Shown here in pieces: positions 50,153 to 58,606 of a stretch of DNA of 64,000 nt. This DNA comes from Pichia kudriavzevii. Its lineage: Eukaryota > Ascomycota > Pichiomycetes > Pichiales > Pichiaceae. The position numbers and the translations under genes were made by a program. Location of the stretch: contig NC_042507.1 in assembly GCF_003054445.1 (NCBI RefSeq), forward strand, positions 1,054,001 to 1,118,000, read 5' to 3'. Positions within the stretch are counted from its first letter, which is position 1; the number at the start of each line of letters is the position of its first letter. The notes under the pieces were generated by a model. That model worked only from the letters and a program-made list of their open reading frames with translations, was not told the DNA's origin and ran no database searches.

Positions 50153-52255
50153 ATGTTTGGACAGTATTGCAGACAGTATTGCAGACAGTTTTGTAAACAC
50201 TTTTACAACAAGACACCAATTTTTCAATCTCCCCGTATGGCATCAACATTGGTACCTCCACAGACCCCACTAGAATGGACACATACTCCGGAATCCATTC
50301 TCTTACAAACAGAGAAGCTCATTGCGGAGGCAAGGGCAATGGATGACGCTATAGCAGCCGTTCCATTAGAGAAGGCCACCATCGACACGGTAATTAAGCC
50401 ATATGCCGATTTGGAAAACAGACAGGCCGGTTTGACCAACCAGTTGACTTTCTATCAACACGTTTCTGCCAATAAGGACTTGAGAGATGCGTCCAATGAG
50501 GCTGACGCCAAATTCCGTAAATATGGAATTGAAGCTGGTTTAAGAGAGGATGTATTTAGGGTCATCAACAAGGTCTATGAAACTATTAAAGATGATGAAT
50601 CCCTTGATAAGGAAACCAAGAGATTTATTGAAAAGGTCAACAAACAGTACATTAGATCTGGATTGTCTTTGCCGCTAGAAACCAGAGAAAAAGTCAAGGA
50701 ATTAAAACAACAACTCTCAACATTAGCTTTAAAGTTTTCTTCGAATTTATCAGAAGAGACTGGCTCAATTCTTTTTTCCAAGGAACAACTGGATGGTGTT
50801 CCTAAGGATGTTGTTGATCAGTTTGAAAAGGTTGAAGGTAAGTTTAAGATGACTTTCAAATACCCCGATTTGTTTCCTGTCCTCAAATACGCAAATGATG
50901 CACAAACTAGAAAGGCTGCTCTAATTGGAGACCAATCCAAATGCCCTGAAAATGCTGGCATTTTAATTGAAGCTGTGAAAATTAGGGCACAATTGGCACA
51001 CCTTTTGGGATACAACAATTTTTCAGAGTACATCCTTGAAGAGAGAATGGCTAAGGATCCAAAGACCGTGATGAATTTCTTGGAAGATTTGAAAGCCAAA
51101 TTGAGACCGTTGGGTGAAGTTGAACTATCCAAATTGAAAGCTTTGAAGGATAAACATACTGGCAAGGAAAATGAGTCTTACAACATTTGGGATCAAAATT
51201 ATTATAACACCAAAATGTTGGAACAAAACTATAATGTCGATGAACTGAAAATTTCGCAGTATTTCCCAATGAATAATACTATTGCTAAAATGCTCTCCAT
51301 TTATGAGACCATTTTTAACTTGAAGTTTGTTGAGATTGAAAAGGGTTCCAAAGGTTACAATACTTGGCATGAAGATGTCAAGCAGTTCCAAGTTTGGAAA
51401 AAAGATGACCCACAAACCCCAGTCTTTGTTGGTTACCTATATTTTGATTTGCATCCAAGAACAGGTAAGTACGGTCATGCTGCAAATTTTGGCCTTGTTC
51501 CAAGCTATATTGATGTCCAAACAGGTGAGAAAAACTATCCTTCAACCTCTCTTGTTTGTAACTTCACCAAGGATACACCAGAGAAACCCTCCTTGCTCAA
51601 ACACGGTGAAGTTGTTACCTTCTTCCATGAATTGGGTCATGGTATTCATGACTTGATGGGCCAAACGCAGTACTCCAGATTTCACGGCACTTCTGTGAGT
51701 TGGGATTTTGTGGAAATGCCTTCTCAGCTACTAGAATATTTCTGCTGGGATGAGTCGATGCTAAAGAAACTATCCTGTCACTATGAGACAGGGGAATCCT
51801 TACCAGATGATTTGATTAAATCATTAGTCGCCTCTAAGAATGTCAATGGTGCATTGTTTAATTTAAGACAATTGCACTTTGGTTTGTTTGATATGGCTTT
51901 ACACACGTCCAAAGATGGTAATGTTGATATGGATAAGCTGTGGAATGATATGAGAGAAGAAATCTGTTTGATTAGTAACGGCGGTATCACCTTCAAAGGT
52001 TATGGTTCATTTGGTCATTTGATGGGCGGTTATGCTTCTGGTTATTATGGTTACTTATGGTCTAATGTTTTTGCTGCAGATGTTTTCTTTACAAAGTTTG
52101 CTAAGGATCCATTGAATGTCCAAAATGGTATGGACTACAGAAACAAAATTTTAGCTAGAGGTGGTTCTAGGGATGAGATGGATAACTTAGTTGATCTTCT
52201 CGGTAGACAACCTTCCTCCACTTCATTTTTGAACGAATTGGGATTATCACAATGA
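50153..52255 (+). CDS. PRD1: Zinc metalloendopeptidase Prd1 (saccharolysin)
   Basis: A 700-residue M3-family oligopeptidase (thimet oligopeptidase type) that degrades short peptides in the cytosol and mitochondrial intermembrane space. The zinc site FFHELGHGIHDLMG lies near residue 492, with the third ligand region SQLLEYFCWD downstream and the substrate-binding GYASGYYGYLWS near 628. Two ATGs are in frame: the first gives a Cys/Arg/Gln-rich, basic extension (QYCRQYCRQFC) that may act as a mitochondrial signal, and the second (50237) gives MASTLVPPQ. S. cerevisiae Prd1 has 712 residues. Confidence 0.93.
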   Translation: MFGQYCRQYCRQFCKHFYNKTPIFQSPRMASTLVPPQTPLEWTHTPESILLQTEKLIAEARAMDDAIAAVPLEKATIDTVIKPYADLENRQAGLTNQLTFYQHVSANKDLRDASNEADAKFRKYGIEAGLREDVFRVINKVYETIKDDESLDKETKRFIEKVNKQYIRSGLSLPLETREKVKELKQQLSTLALKFSSNLSEETGSILFSKEQLDGVPKDVVDQFEKVEGKFKMTFKYPDLFPVLKYANDAQTRKAALIGDQSKCPENAGILIEAVKIRAQLAHLLGYNNFSEYILEERMAKDPKTVMNFLEDLKAKLRPLGEVELSKLKALKDKHTGKENESYNIWDQNYYNTKMLEQNYNVDELKISQYFPMNNTIAKMLSIYETIFNLKFVEIEKGSKGYNTWHEDVKQFQVWKKDDPQTPVFVGYLYFDLHPRTGKYGHAANFGLVPSYIDVQTGEKNYPSTSLVCNFTKDTPEKPSLLKHGEVVTFFHELGHGIHDLMGQTQYSRFHGTSVSWDFVEMPSQLLEYFCWDESMLKKLSCHYETGESLPDDLIKSLVASKNVNGALFNLRQLHFGLFDMALHTSKDGNVDMDKLWNDMREEICLISNGGITFKGYGSFGHLMGGYASGYYGYLWSNVFAADVFFTKFAKDPLNVQNGMDYRNKILARGGSRDEMDNLVDLLGRQPSSTSFLNELGLSQ

Positions 52256-52452
52256 ACAATACGAATATATAAATAACTATATACACACATGTTTGATTTA
52301 GATAAAAATAAAAATGTTAGATTAGCCTCTATTAATACGTCAACGTGATTAACAGCGACATAAAATAACAGGGAGAAACTAGAAAGAATCAATCGATGGA
52401 AATTCAAGTGTGTCGTATATGGAAAAAAAAACTTCAAAGAGTTCCTAGCTCA

Positions 52453-54153
52453 TCAAGGCCCCATATGTTTCTCTTCACCATGAAAACATTGAATGGTTTT
52501 TCTTGCATTCCTGGCATTGAATGGTTGATAATAGCGATACAACACATCTACTTCCTCCAATGACAAATTTTCAGTTTCTGGAACCATAAAGTAAACAAAG
52601 AACCCACCTACAACAGTAGCACCAAAGAATACAAATCCATAGGCAAACCTGATATGTGATGTAATTGCAGGTGTGAAAAATGCGATGAGGAACCCCCATA
52701 CCCAGTTTGCTGCCGTTGCAATTGCCATCCCCCTGCTTCGAATACGCAATGGATAGGTCTCGGAGACTACAATGAAAGCGCCAGGAGCCCAAGTAATTGC
52801 AAACAGAAAGATAAAAATACATGTTAGTACAACCAGTCCAATGCCTGCAAGTCTGTTTATCGGCATACCATATCCGTTTGGGTAGAGAATGGTTGATCCA
52901 ATCACTGCAAATATCAATAAACAGATGGCCATACCAAGAGATCCTGTAATCAAATTTGTTCTTCTGCCAATGCGGCCAACCACATAAAGCGCAACAAAAG
53001 TTGATCCAAAATTGACTGCACCAAGGATAATAGATGTGAGAAACGAATCTTCTAGTCCCACAGATTGGAATATGGTTGTACCGTAATAGAAGAAATAGTT
53101 GTTACCTGTAAGCTGTTGAAATGATTGTAATGAAACACCAATCATCAGCCGTGTCAATATATGTGGTTTGCCAAATACCAATTCAGACCATGAAGCTTCA
53201 CCTGCTTCCCGCTGTTTTTTGATACCAACGCTAATTTCATACAACTCAGCAATTACCCTTGTATCACTGACTTCCAAGCTGTTAACTCTGGCAATTGATT
53301 CCGTTGCTTCCGCCATTCTCTCCTTCTCAATCAAGAACCTTGGGGACTCCGGCAGAAAAACCATACCACCAAACAAAATTATAGCCCAAACAAAACATAA
53401 ACCTAGTGGAATCCTCCATTGTCTAGTGTCACTAAAAGTATGTACCGTACCAAACGTAGTAATATAACCTAACAAAATGCCTAGTGTAATCAGCAATTGG
53501 TAGCAAGAAACCAAAATGCCCCTAATTTTGGATGGTGAAGTTTCGGCTATAAACATTGGTGACAAAACAGAAACAGCACCGACCGCAAGACCTGAAACAA
53601 TCCTGCCACTCATAAATTGAAGCCAGTGCATAGCAGAAATTTGAGTGACAATACCAATAATGTAAACAACTATAACAGCCATGAGTCCTCGTTTTCTGCC
53701 GAGCTTATCGCCAAGCTTCGCCAAAGTAACACCGCCCAATGCACATCCAAGGTTGAATATTGAGATAATCAAACCAACACGTGAGTTTGTGAATTCATAG
53801 ACTCCTGTAAATTCATTGTAAGTGCCAAACAGGTTCTTAAAACTTGGCATTTGAACAAAACCGGAGATGGTACCTGTATCCCATCCAAAAATAAAACCAC
53901 CAAATGCAACAAGTAAACATAATGTTGCAACAAGCTTGTATTGTGCTAATAGGCAGAATGAGTTTTTATTATTTTTGTCTTCATTTTCTTCTTCAGAAAC
54001 TAAAATACTGTTGGTGGTTACTATATTATCCACGTTTTTAGCAAAAGCCTCTTTTTTAATATAAGGAGTCCCATTACTGGTTTTAGAATAGATTGATGAT
54101 ACTATTGACTCCATATCAAATACTGTTGGATGACATTTTCTTAGAACGGGCAT
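52453..54153 (-). CDS. Hexose transporter-type MFS sugar permease
   Basis: A 566-residue member of the sugar porter family with an N-terminal cytosolic tail of about 75 residues and twelve transmembrane segments. Signatures: FGWDTGTISGF in TM1, GDKLGRKRG in the loop 2-3, PESPRFL after TM6, QQLTGNNYFFYYG in TM7, GRIGRRTN in loop 8-9, and PETENLSLEEVD at the end of TM12 (more often PETKGLSLEEVD). This fits plasma-membrane facilitated glucose/hexose uptake of the Hxt type. There is no long C-terminal tail as in the Snf3/Rgt2 sensors. Substrate cannot be told from sequence. ATG start. Confidence 0.88.
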   Translation of the reverse strand: MPVLRKCHPTVFDMESIVSSIYSKTSNGTPYIKKEAFAKNVDNIVTTNSILVSEEENEDKNNKNSFCLLAQYKLVATLCLLVAFGGFIFGWDTGTISGFVQMPSFKNLFGTYNEFTGVYEFTNSRVGLIISIFNLGCALGGVTLAKLGDKLGRKRGLMAVIVVYIIGIVTQISAMHWLQFMSGRIVSGLAVGAVSVLSPMFIAETSPSKIRGILVSCYQLLITLGILLGYITTFGTVHTFSDTRQWRIPLGLCFVWAIILFGGMVFLPESPRFLIEKERMAEATESIARVNSLEVSDTRVIAELYEISVGIKKQREAGEASWSELVFGKPHILTRLMIGVSLQSFQQLTGNNYFFYYGTTIFQSVGLEDSFLTSIILGAVNFGSTFVALYVVGRIGRRTNLITGSLGMAICLLIFAVIGSTILYPNGYGMPINRLAGIGLVVLTCIFIFLFAITWAPGAFIVVSETYPLRIRSRGMAIATAANWVWGFLIAFFTPAITSHIRFAYGFVFFGATVVGGFFVYFMVPETENLSLEEVDVLYRYYQPFNARNARKTIQCFHGEEKHMGP

Positions 54154-54526
54154 TACTTTTCTTCACTACAAATGACTCTTTTGATCAAAGGTAAAAAATT
54201 ATAACATGAACCCAAAGGAATCTATTGTCGAGGAGAGGGCGGAGGGAGCATCTTTAAAGTTTTAGTTGTACTCCTATATTGTATTTTTATAGATACCTGA
54301 TTTTCCAGAATTCTAATTCAGTTTCTGCTTCCCAAACAGAAGACGATTGGAACTAATTTACTATAGCTTCATAATCGGTGAACAGAACAATTGCGCTACC
54401 TGATTTTTTTCACGTTTCAATTTTTCTGGTAAATGAGCACAGTGTATGTCAATACTATTCTATGCCCATTTAAGGGGAGGAGCGCATTAAGTGGAGATAC
54501 ACTCACAATTCCAAGTCAGCAATAAC
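54154..54526. promoter_or_regulatory. Sugar transporter-MUD1 divergent promoter region
   Basis: 373 bp between divergent starts. It holds GGCGGAGGGA (54238-54247; CGGANNA-like, the Rgt1 type) about 85 bp before the transporter start and an AAGGGGAG box (54472-54479; stress- or Mig1-like) near MUD1. These are short motifs and only suggestive. No gene seen. Confidence 0.35.
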
Positions 54527-55222
54527 ATGAATTCTGCTCATACATTGTACATTAGAAATCTGAATGAAAAAGTTGGGCTAAAAAATTTAAGGAAAGAAAT
54601 TGCAAAAATATTTCTAGAACATGGATACCAAACCCTTGCAATATATGTATGTAAGAATCTAAAACTTAAGGGACAAGCTTTTGTTTCTATGAGAGATTCT
54701 GTTGATTTGGATCAGGTTATTGAAAAACTTCAGACAAAGCTTTTATATGGAAAGCCAATGATTCTACAACATGCGAAGACTGATGCAGATCTGGTATTTA
54801 AGCAGAAGCTAAGCGAAGAAGAATTTGATAAATTGGTTCAGGAAAGAAGAAGGGCTCGGCAACAGAGGAGAAAGCAAAAGACGGAAGAGATCTCAAAGAA
54901 AAGGCCAAGGGATGAAGGACCTGGAGAAAATGAACATGTATCAGCCAAACATAAAAAACTTGTTACAAATAAAGAGGAACCTGTTGTTCCTAATAAGATG
55001 ATGATTCTCACAAAATTACCTGAAGATATTACAAAGGAAGAAATAGTTTCGATCTTTGATAAGTTTGGAGGGTTTTTCAAAGTCAACCACGTTAAGGTAC
55101 GAAAATTGGCGTTGGTAGAATTTCAAAATGAACAAGCCGCCCTAGAGTGTTACAAACGCCTTGGACCAAAATTAGAAATAAAAGAGAAACCAGATTGTTT
55201 ATTGACATTTGCAAAAAACTAG
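54527..55222 (+). CDS. MUD1: U1 snRNP protein Mud1 (U1A homologue)
   Basis: 231 residues from the first ATG (MNSAHTLYIRNLN). The frame reaches a GTG 12 codons upstream. Two RRM domains: RRM1 (about 5-88) with HTLYIRNLN (RNP2), GQAFVSM (RNP1) and the U1A-like MILQHAKTDAD end; RRM2 (about 155-231) with MMILTKLPED and LALVEFQN. A basic Lys/Arg linker (RRARQQRRKQK) joins them. This is the U1A/U2B'' build; two RRMs favour Mud1 over Msl1. It converges with CBP6 (about 70 bp between stops), as YBR119W and YBR120C do in S. cerevisiae. Confidence 0.87.
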   Translation: MNSAHTLYIRNLNEKVGLKNLRKEIAKIFLEHGYQTLAIYVCKNLKLKGQAFVSMRDSVDLDQVIEKLQTKLLYGKPMILQHAKTDADLVFKQKLSEEEFDKLVQERRRARQQRRKQKTEEISKKRPRDEGPGENEHVSAKHKKLVTNKEEPVVPNKMMILTKLPEDITKEEIVSIFDKFGGFFKVNHVKVRKLALVEFQNEQAALECYKRLGPKLEIKEKPDCLLTFAKN

Positions 55223-55293
55223 GTGTCTGTGATTAATGGAATTCAAATTTATGTATATGTACATGTGTAATATAAAGTCGATATTCAAATGGT

Positions 55294-55770
55294 TCAGTAT
55301 CTACCTGTGAGGATGGTTTTGAAAGCCGTAATTAACCCTTCCTTCTTTTGACCACCTTTATTCACATCCCCCATAAGCCTAGAGTAGTAGTTTGGATTTC
55401 CTTTTGGTTCAAGTAATTTGTTGCTGATTGCATAATAATTGCCCCATTTGTTTTGATGTAGGTTTTTGATTGACTTATACTGTTGTTTTAGGATATCCTC
55501 ATTGAATAAGTTCTTCTGATAATTAATAGGTTCTTCCTTCTCGTTAAAGATCATTCTCTTCAATTTTTTCGGATCTAGTTTCACCAAAACCTGCTTCTTC
55601 TTCTCTTCGGCTGCTTGTTCCTCCTTCACTTCCTTTGGAATAGGAAACCCACCTAAATTGCAAAAACGTTCAATTTGGGTGAATTTAAAAGAAGAGTAGT
55701 GTTTGACCTTATCTGCGGGAAGTTGCTGCAACAGCTGGACTATTTTTTTGGTGATGTTAGTCGAAGACAT
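55294..55770 (-). CDS. CBP6: Mitochondrial cytochrome b translation/assembly factor Cbp6
   Basis: A 158-residue protein matching S. cerevisiae Cbp6 (162). It has the N-terminal helix IVQLLQQLPADKVKHYSSFKFTQ and the conserved C-terminus NYYAISNKLLEPKGNPNYY followed by a KKEGLITAFKTIL segment. With Cbp3 it binds the mitoribosome exit and newly made cytochrome b, coupling COB translation to complex III assembly. Basic and soluble. Its convergent pairing with MUD1 is conserved in S. cerevisiae, which strengthens the call. ATG start. Confidence 0.88.
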   Translation of the reverse strand: MSSTNITKKIVQLLQQLPADKVKHYSSFKFTQIERFCNLGGFPIPKEVKEEQAAEEKKKQVLVKLDPKKLKRMIFNEKEEPINYQKNLFNEDILKQQYKSIKNLHQNKWGNYYAISNKLLEPKGNPNYYSRLMGDVNKGGQKKEGLITAFKTILTGRY

Positions 55771-55965
55771 GATGTTTTATGGCCCTTATGCCAAAAAGAA
55801 AAGCTATCTATTATTAATGCTCAATTAGCTTCGTTGTAATTCGTGAAAAAAACAAAAGAATGTACAAATTTTCGATTTTCTCACATCGTAGATGGGAAAA
55901 ATGAAGTTTATTCCAAGATAAGACTATACAACATGCTATAAAATAGCAACCCGTTCATTCCTTAC

Positions 55966-57465
55966 TTAGGCTGTCAGGTATACAGATTTCCACTTGTTGG
56001 TCAATGTCTCTGACCATTGCAAGCATTTCTCTGCGTAATGAAGAGAGGAGATGGTATCGTCCTGTTTTAATCGCTCAACGACTATATCTCTGAGTTTCAG
56101 GCTCCCTACAAATGTTTCAACTCTATGGTTTACTTCAGACGGGTCCCTGTAAAGCAAAGCCTTTGTTGATTTCCATACCTTTATTTTATTCAGTAGGAAA
56201 CTGTAATATGTCAGGTATTGAATTGTCAAGTATCGTCCAAATCCTCGTAGGCGGATCGGTGGTGCAAGAACTTCATTAGGTACTCCAATATTATCAAGTA
56301 ATGCTTGGTTAAACGTCCACATGCAATCCTGAAGTTGGTTCATTGAGAATGTGTTCGTATCATCTCCATTCTCAGAAGGGATATGCGTAAAATAAACAGC
56401 TCCCCAATTATCGATATTTAGAAACATGTTCTCATATTCAGAAAATAGAGGCATGTCACCTACCTTTTTCTCCCTTAATTTGTCACCACCTTGAAAGAAT
56501 GGATAAAAAACCATGTGTACGTGGGTTCCATCCTTGAACTTTTCCTTTGTTTCTTTGTAGATGTCCTTTAAAACGGGTATATCTGTCAATTCATCAGGAA
56601 AGTACTCATCAATATGTTCACGTTGAATATCTGCATTTGGATCAAAGAGGTTAATATGGTGGACTTTGACATCAAAATCAAAGACATGTGAGTATTTCTG
56701 AAATACAGGTAGTAGATACTGCTGAGCGGCCTCCATTATATTCAAGTTCAAAAAGTTCGCCATGACAACATACAGATGTATATGAATCAAAAGTGGGATC
56801 CCCTTTGGTTTGTGTATAAGGTCTCTAATCAACCTCTTATCTACATAGTCCGCATGCAGAAAGAAATAATCACTTTGATTATCCGCCCCAGTCAACTGGT
56901 AGAACATGTCTGGTGTATATTTGTTGATTTCTCGGCTGTAGCAATGGTCTAGTAGCAACTGAGTCATGAAAAACGGCAAATCGTTAGCATCAACACTCTG
57001 TAAAGTAAAGTATATCTCACCATAATTTCTAGCACCATCCACCTGAATTGCATCCCCATCGCTTAACATTGCATATGTAAACATCTCATCTTTCGGGTAG
57101 TAACCCTCATCGTACATGTACTTTTTCCCTGGTTTTAAAATAATCGATACGTTCGGTAATATGAAATATTCATTCAACATTCTTGAATTTAGTTGGATAT
57201 CAACAGCTTCTCCTAAATCGGGGAACTTAAATGCTGAATCAAAATAAACAGGAATCTCCATAGACACATCTGAGAGAGGTTTTTGAATATAATGGTCCAG
57301 AACTTTGTCTGGGATGTATCTGTATGCATTGTACACATTGAACAATGATACGCTGAATGAGTGGATTTTAGATAATAACAACGCCAGGATCAACACAGCT
57401 ACGGAAGCAACAGGGAACCATTGCTTTTTTTGTGCAATACTCTTAGTTTCTTCAGTTGAAGACAT
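55966..57465 (-). CDS. GPI17: GPI transamidase subunit Gpi17 (PIG-S)
   Basis: 499 residues from the ATG giving MSSTEETKS. The frame opens at a TTG six codons upstream. One N-terminal transmembrane helix (about 19-36, VAVLILALLLSKIHSFSV) is followed by a large luminal domain with family features such as FFMTQLLLDH and LRGFGRYLTIQYLTYYSF. It is a subunit of the complex whose catalytic part is Gpi8. It is about 35 residues shorter than S. cerevisiae Gpi17 (534). The ending (LQWSETLTNKWKSVYLTA) is hydrophilic, so the usual C-terminal membrane helix of PIG-S proteins is not seen. Confidence 0.85.
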   Translation of the reverse strand: MSSTEETKSIAQKKQWFPVASVAVLILALLLSKIHSFSVSLFNVYNAYRYIPDKVLDHYIQKPLSDVSMEIPVYFDSAFKFPDLGEAVDIQLNSRMLNEYFILPNVSIILKPGKKYMYDEGYYPKDEMFTYAMLSDGDAIQVDGARNYGEIYFTLQSVDANDLPFFMTQLLLDHCYSREINKYTPDMFYQLTGADNQSDYFFLHADYVDKRLIRDLIHKPKGIPLLIHIHLYVVMANFLNLNIMEAAQQYLLPVFQKYSHVFDFDVKVHHINLFDPNADIQREHIDEYFPDELTDIPVLKDIYKETKEKFKDGTHVHMVFYPFFQGGDKLREKKVGDMPLFSEYENMFLNIDNWGAVYFTHIPSENGDDTNTFSMNQLQDCMWTFNQALLDNIGVPNEVLAPPIRLRGFGRYLTIQYLTYYSFLLNKIKVWKSTKALLYRDPSEVNHRVETFVGSLKLRDIVVERLKQDDTISSLHYAEKCLQWSETLTNKWKSVYLTA

Positions 57466-57709
57466 TCCTAGTACATTATTCAATTGTTCGCTAGAAAGGA
57501 ATGAACAAAACTGAGAAAAAGTAGGCCTTATTCAGTACAACACGATTTTTCAGCAGCATGAAAATTGAAAACAGGATCAACAAAATGCATCGATAGAAAG
57601 ATGTGAAAAAAAAAAAAATATTGTACAAGTATCTAAGGGAAAAATAAAAAAAAAGTCTTGCTAAAACTGTTCAACGCCACACACAGACGCACGAGCTTCT
57701 CTACCAGTG

Positions 57710-58501
57710 ATGTCGGGAAAGTTACAACCAACAGAAGAAGAGATACACCAGGAAACCTTAAGATTTCATTCTCGGCCTACGCCTGTAGTAAAGGAATCAG
57801 AGTTTGTCCATGATGTATACAATGAAATTGCACAACATTTTTCGCAAACTAGATATAAACCGTGGCCAATTGTGCAAGAATTCTTAGAGACAAGGCCAAG
57901 TAAGTCTATTGGTGTTGATGTTGGGTGTGGCAATGGGAAATATGTGGCTGTGAATCCGGATTTATTTATCATTGGTTCAGACTATTCGACTGGATTAATT
58001 GACCAAGCTGTTCAGCTACACCGTGGAGAGAAATGCAATGATCTGATGGTTGCAGATGGCTTGAATCTACCGCATAACTCCAACACTTTTGATTTTGCCA
58101 TATCTATTGCTGTGATTCATCATTTTGCCGATGAGGAAAGGCGGATTTCGGCCATAGCTGAAATCCTAAGAGTCCTTGAAAAGGGCGGGCAAGCGTTAAT
58201 ATACTGCTGGGCCTTAGAGCAGGAAAAATCGAGAAGAGGATACAAGGAGGGGATGGAACAAGATGTACTTGTGCCGTGGGTGCTGGTTAAGAAGGGGAAA
58301 AGGTCAAAGAAAAATGGAAAGAAGGAACAAAAAGAGCAAGATAAGGGGCAGGAAGGAGACGACCAATCGCCAGTTAAAATGAGGTACTATCACTTGTACA
58401 AAAGGGGAGAGTTGACTGAAAATGCCATCAAAGCTGGCGGAAAGGTTGTCAGAGATGGGTATGAGAGGGACAACTGGTGGGTTGTGGTAGAAAAGGTCTG
58501 A
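57710..58501 (+). CDS. TRM9: tRNA wobble-uridine methyltransferase Trm9
   Basis: 263 residues from the ATG (MSGKLQPTEE). The frame begins at an overlapping GTG one codon earlier. This SAM-dependent class I methyltransferase makes mcm5U/mcm5s2U at position 34 of certain tRNAs. Motif I is VDVGCGNGKY (about 69-78), followed by IGSDYSTGLI, the MVADGLNLPHNS motif and IAVIHHFADEERR. A Lys/Gln-rich insertion (about 200-225) precedes RYYHLYKRGEL, typical of the Trm9/ALKBH8 family. It is convergent with PPZ1, about 105 bp apart. Confidence 0.9.
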   Translation: MSGKLQPTEEEIHQETLRFHSRPTPVVKESEFVHDVYNEIAQHFSQTRYKPWPIVQEFLETRPSKSIGVDVGCGNGKYVAVNPDLFIIGSDYSTGLIDQAVQLHRGEKCNDLMVADGLNLPHNSNTFDFAISIAVIHHFADEERRISAIAEILRVLEKGGQALIYCWALEQEKSRRGYKEGMEQDVLVPWVLVKKGKRSKKNGKKEQKEQDKGQEGDDQSPVKMRYYHLYKRGELTENAIKAGGKVVRDGYERDNWWVVVEKV

Positions 58502-58606
58502 TAGGTTGTCGATTCTATTTTTTTTCCCTTGAGATATATATGTAGAATAATAAAAGAGATAGATTACATTAGATATACATGAAATTGTAGTATGGAAAAG
58601 CATTCA

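Noticed and set aside
49906-50154. 82-codon minus-strand ORF starting at the PRD1 ATG palindrome (CATG)
   Set aside because: Low-complexity Ser/Thr/Pro composition, entirely in the PRD1 promoter including its TATA box, and divergent overlap with a well-supported start.
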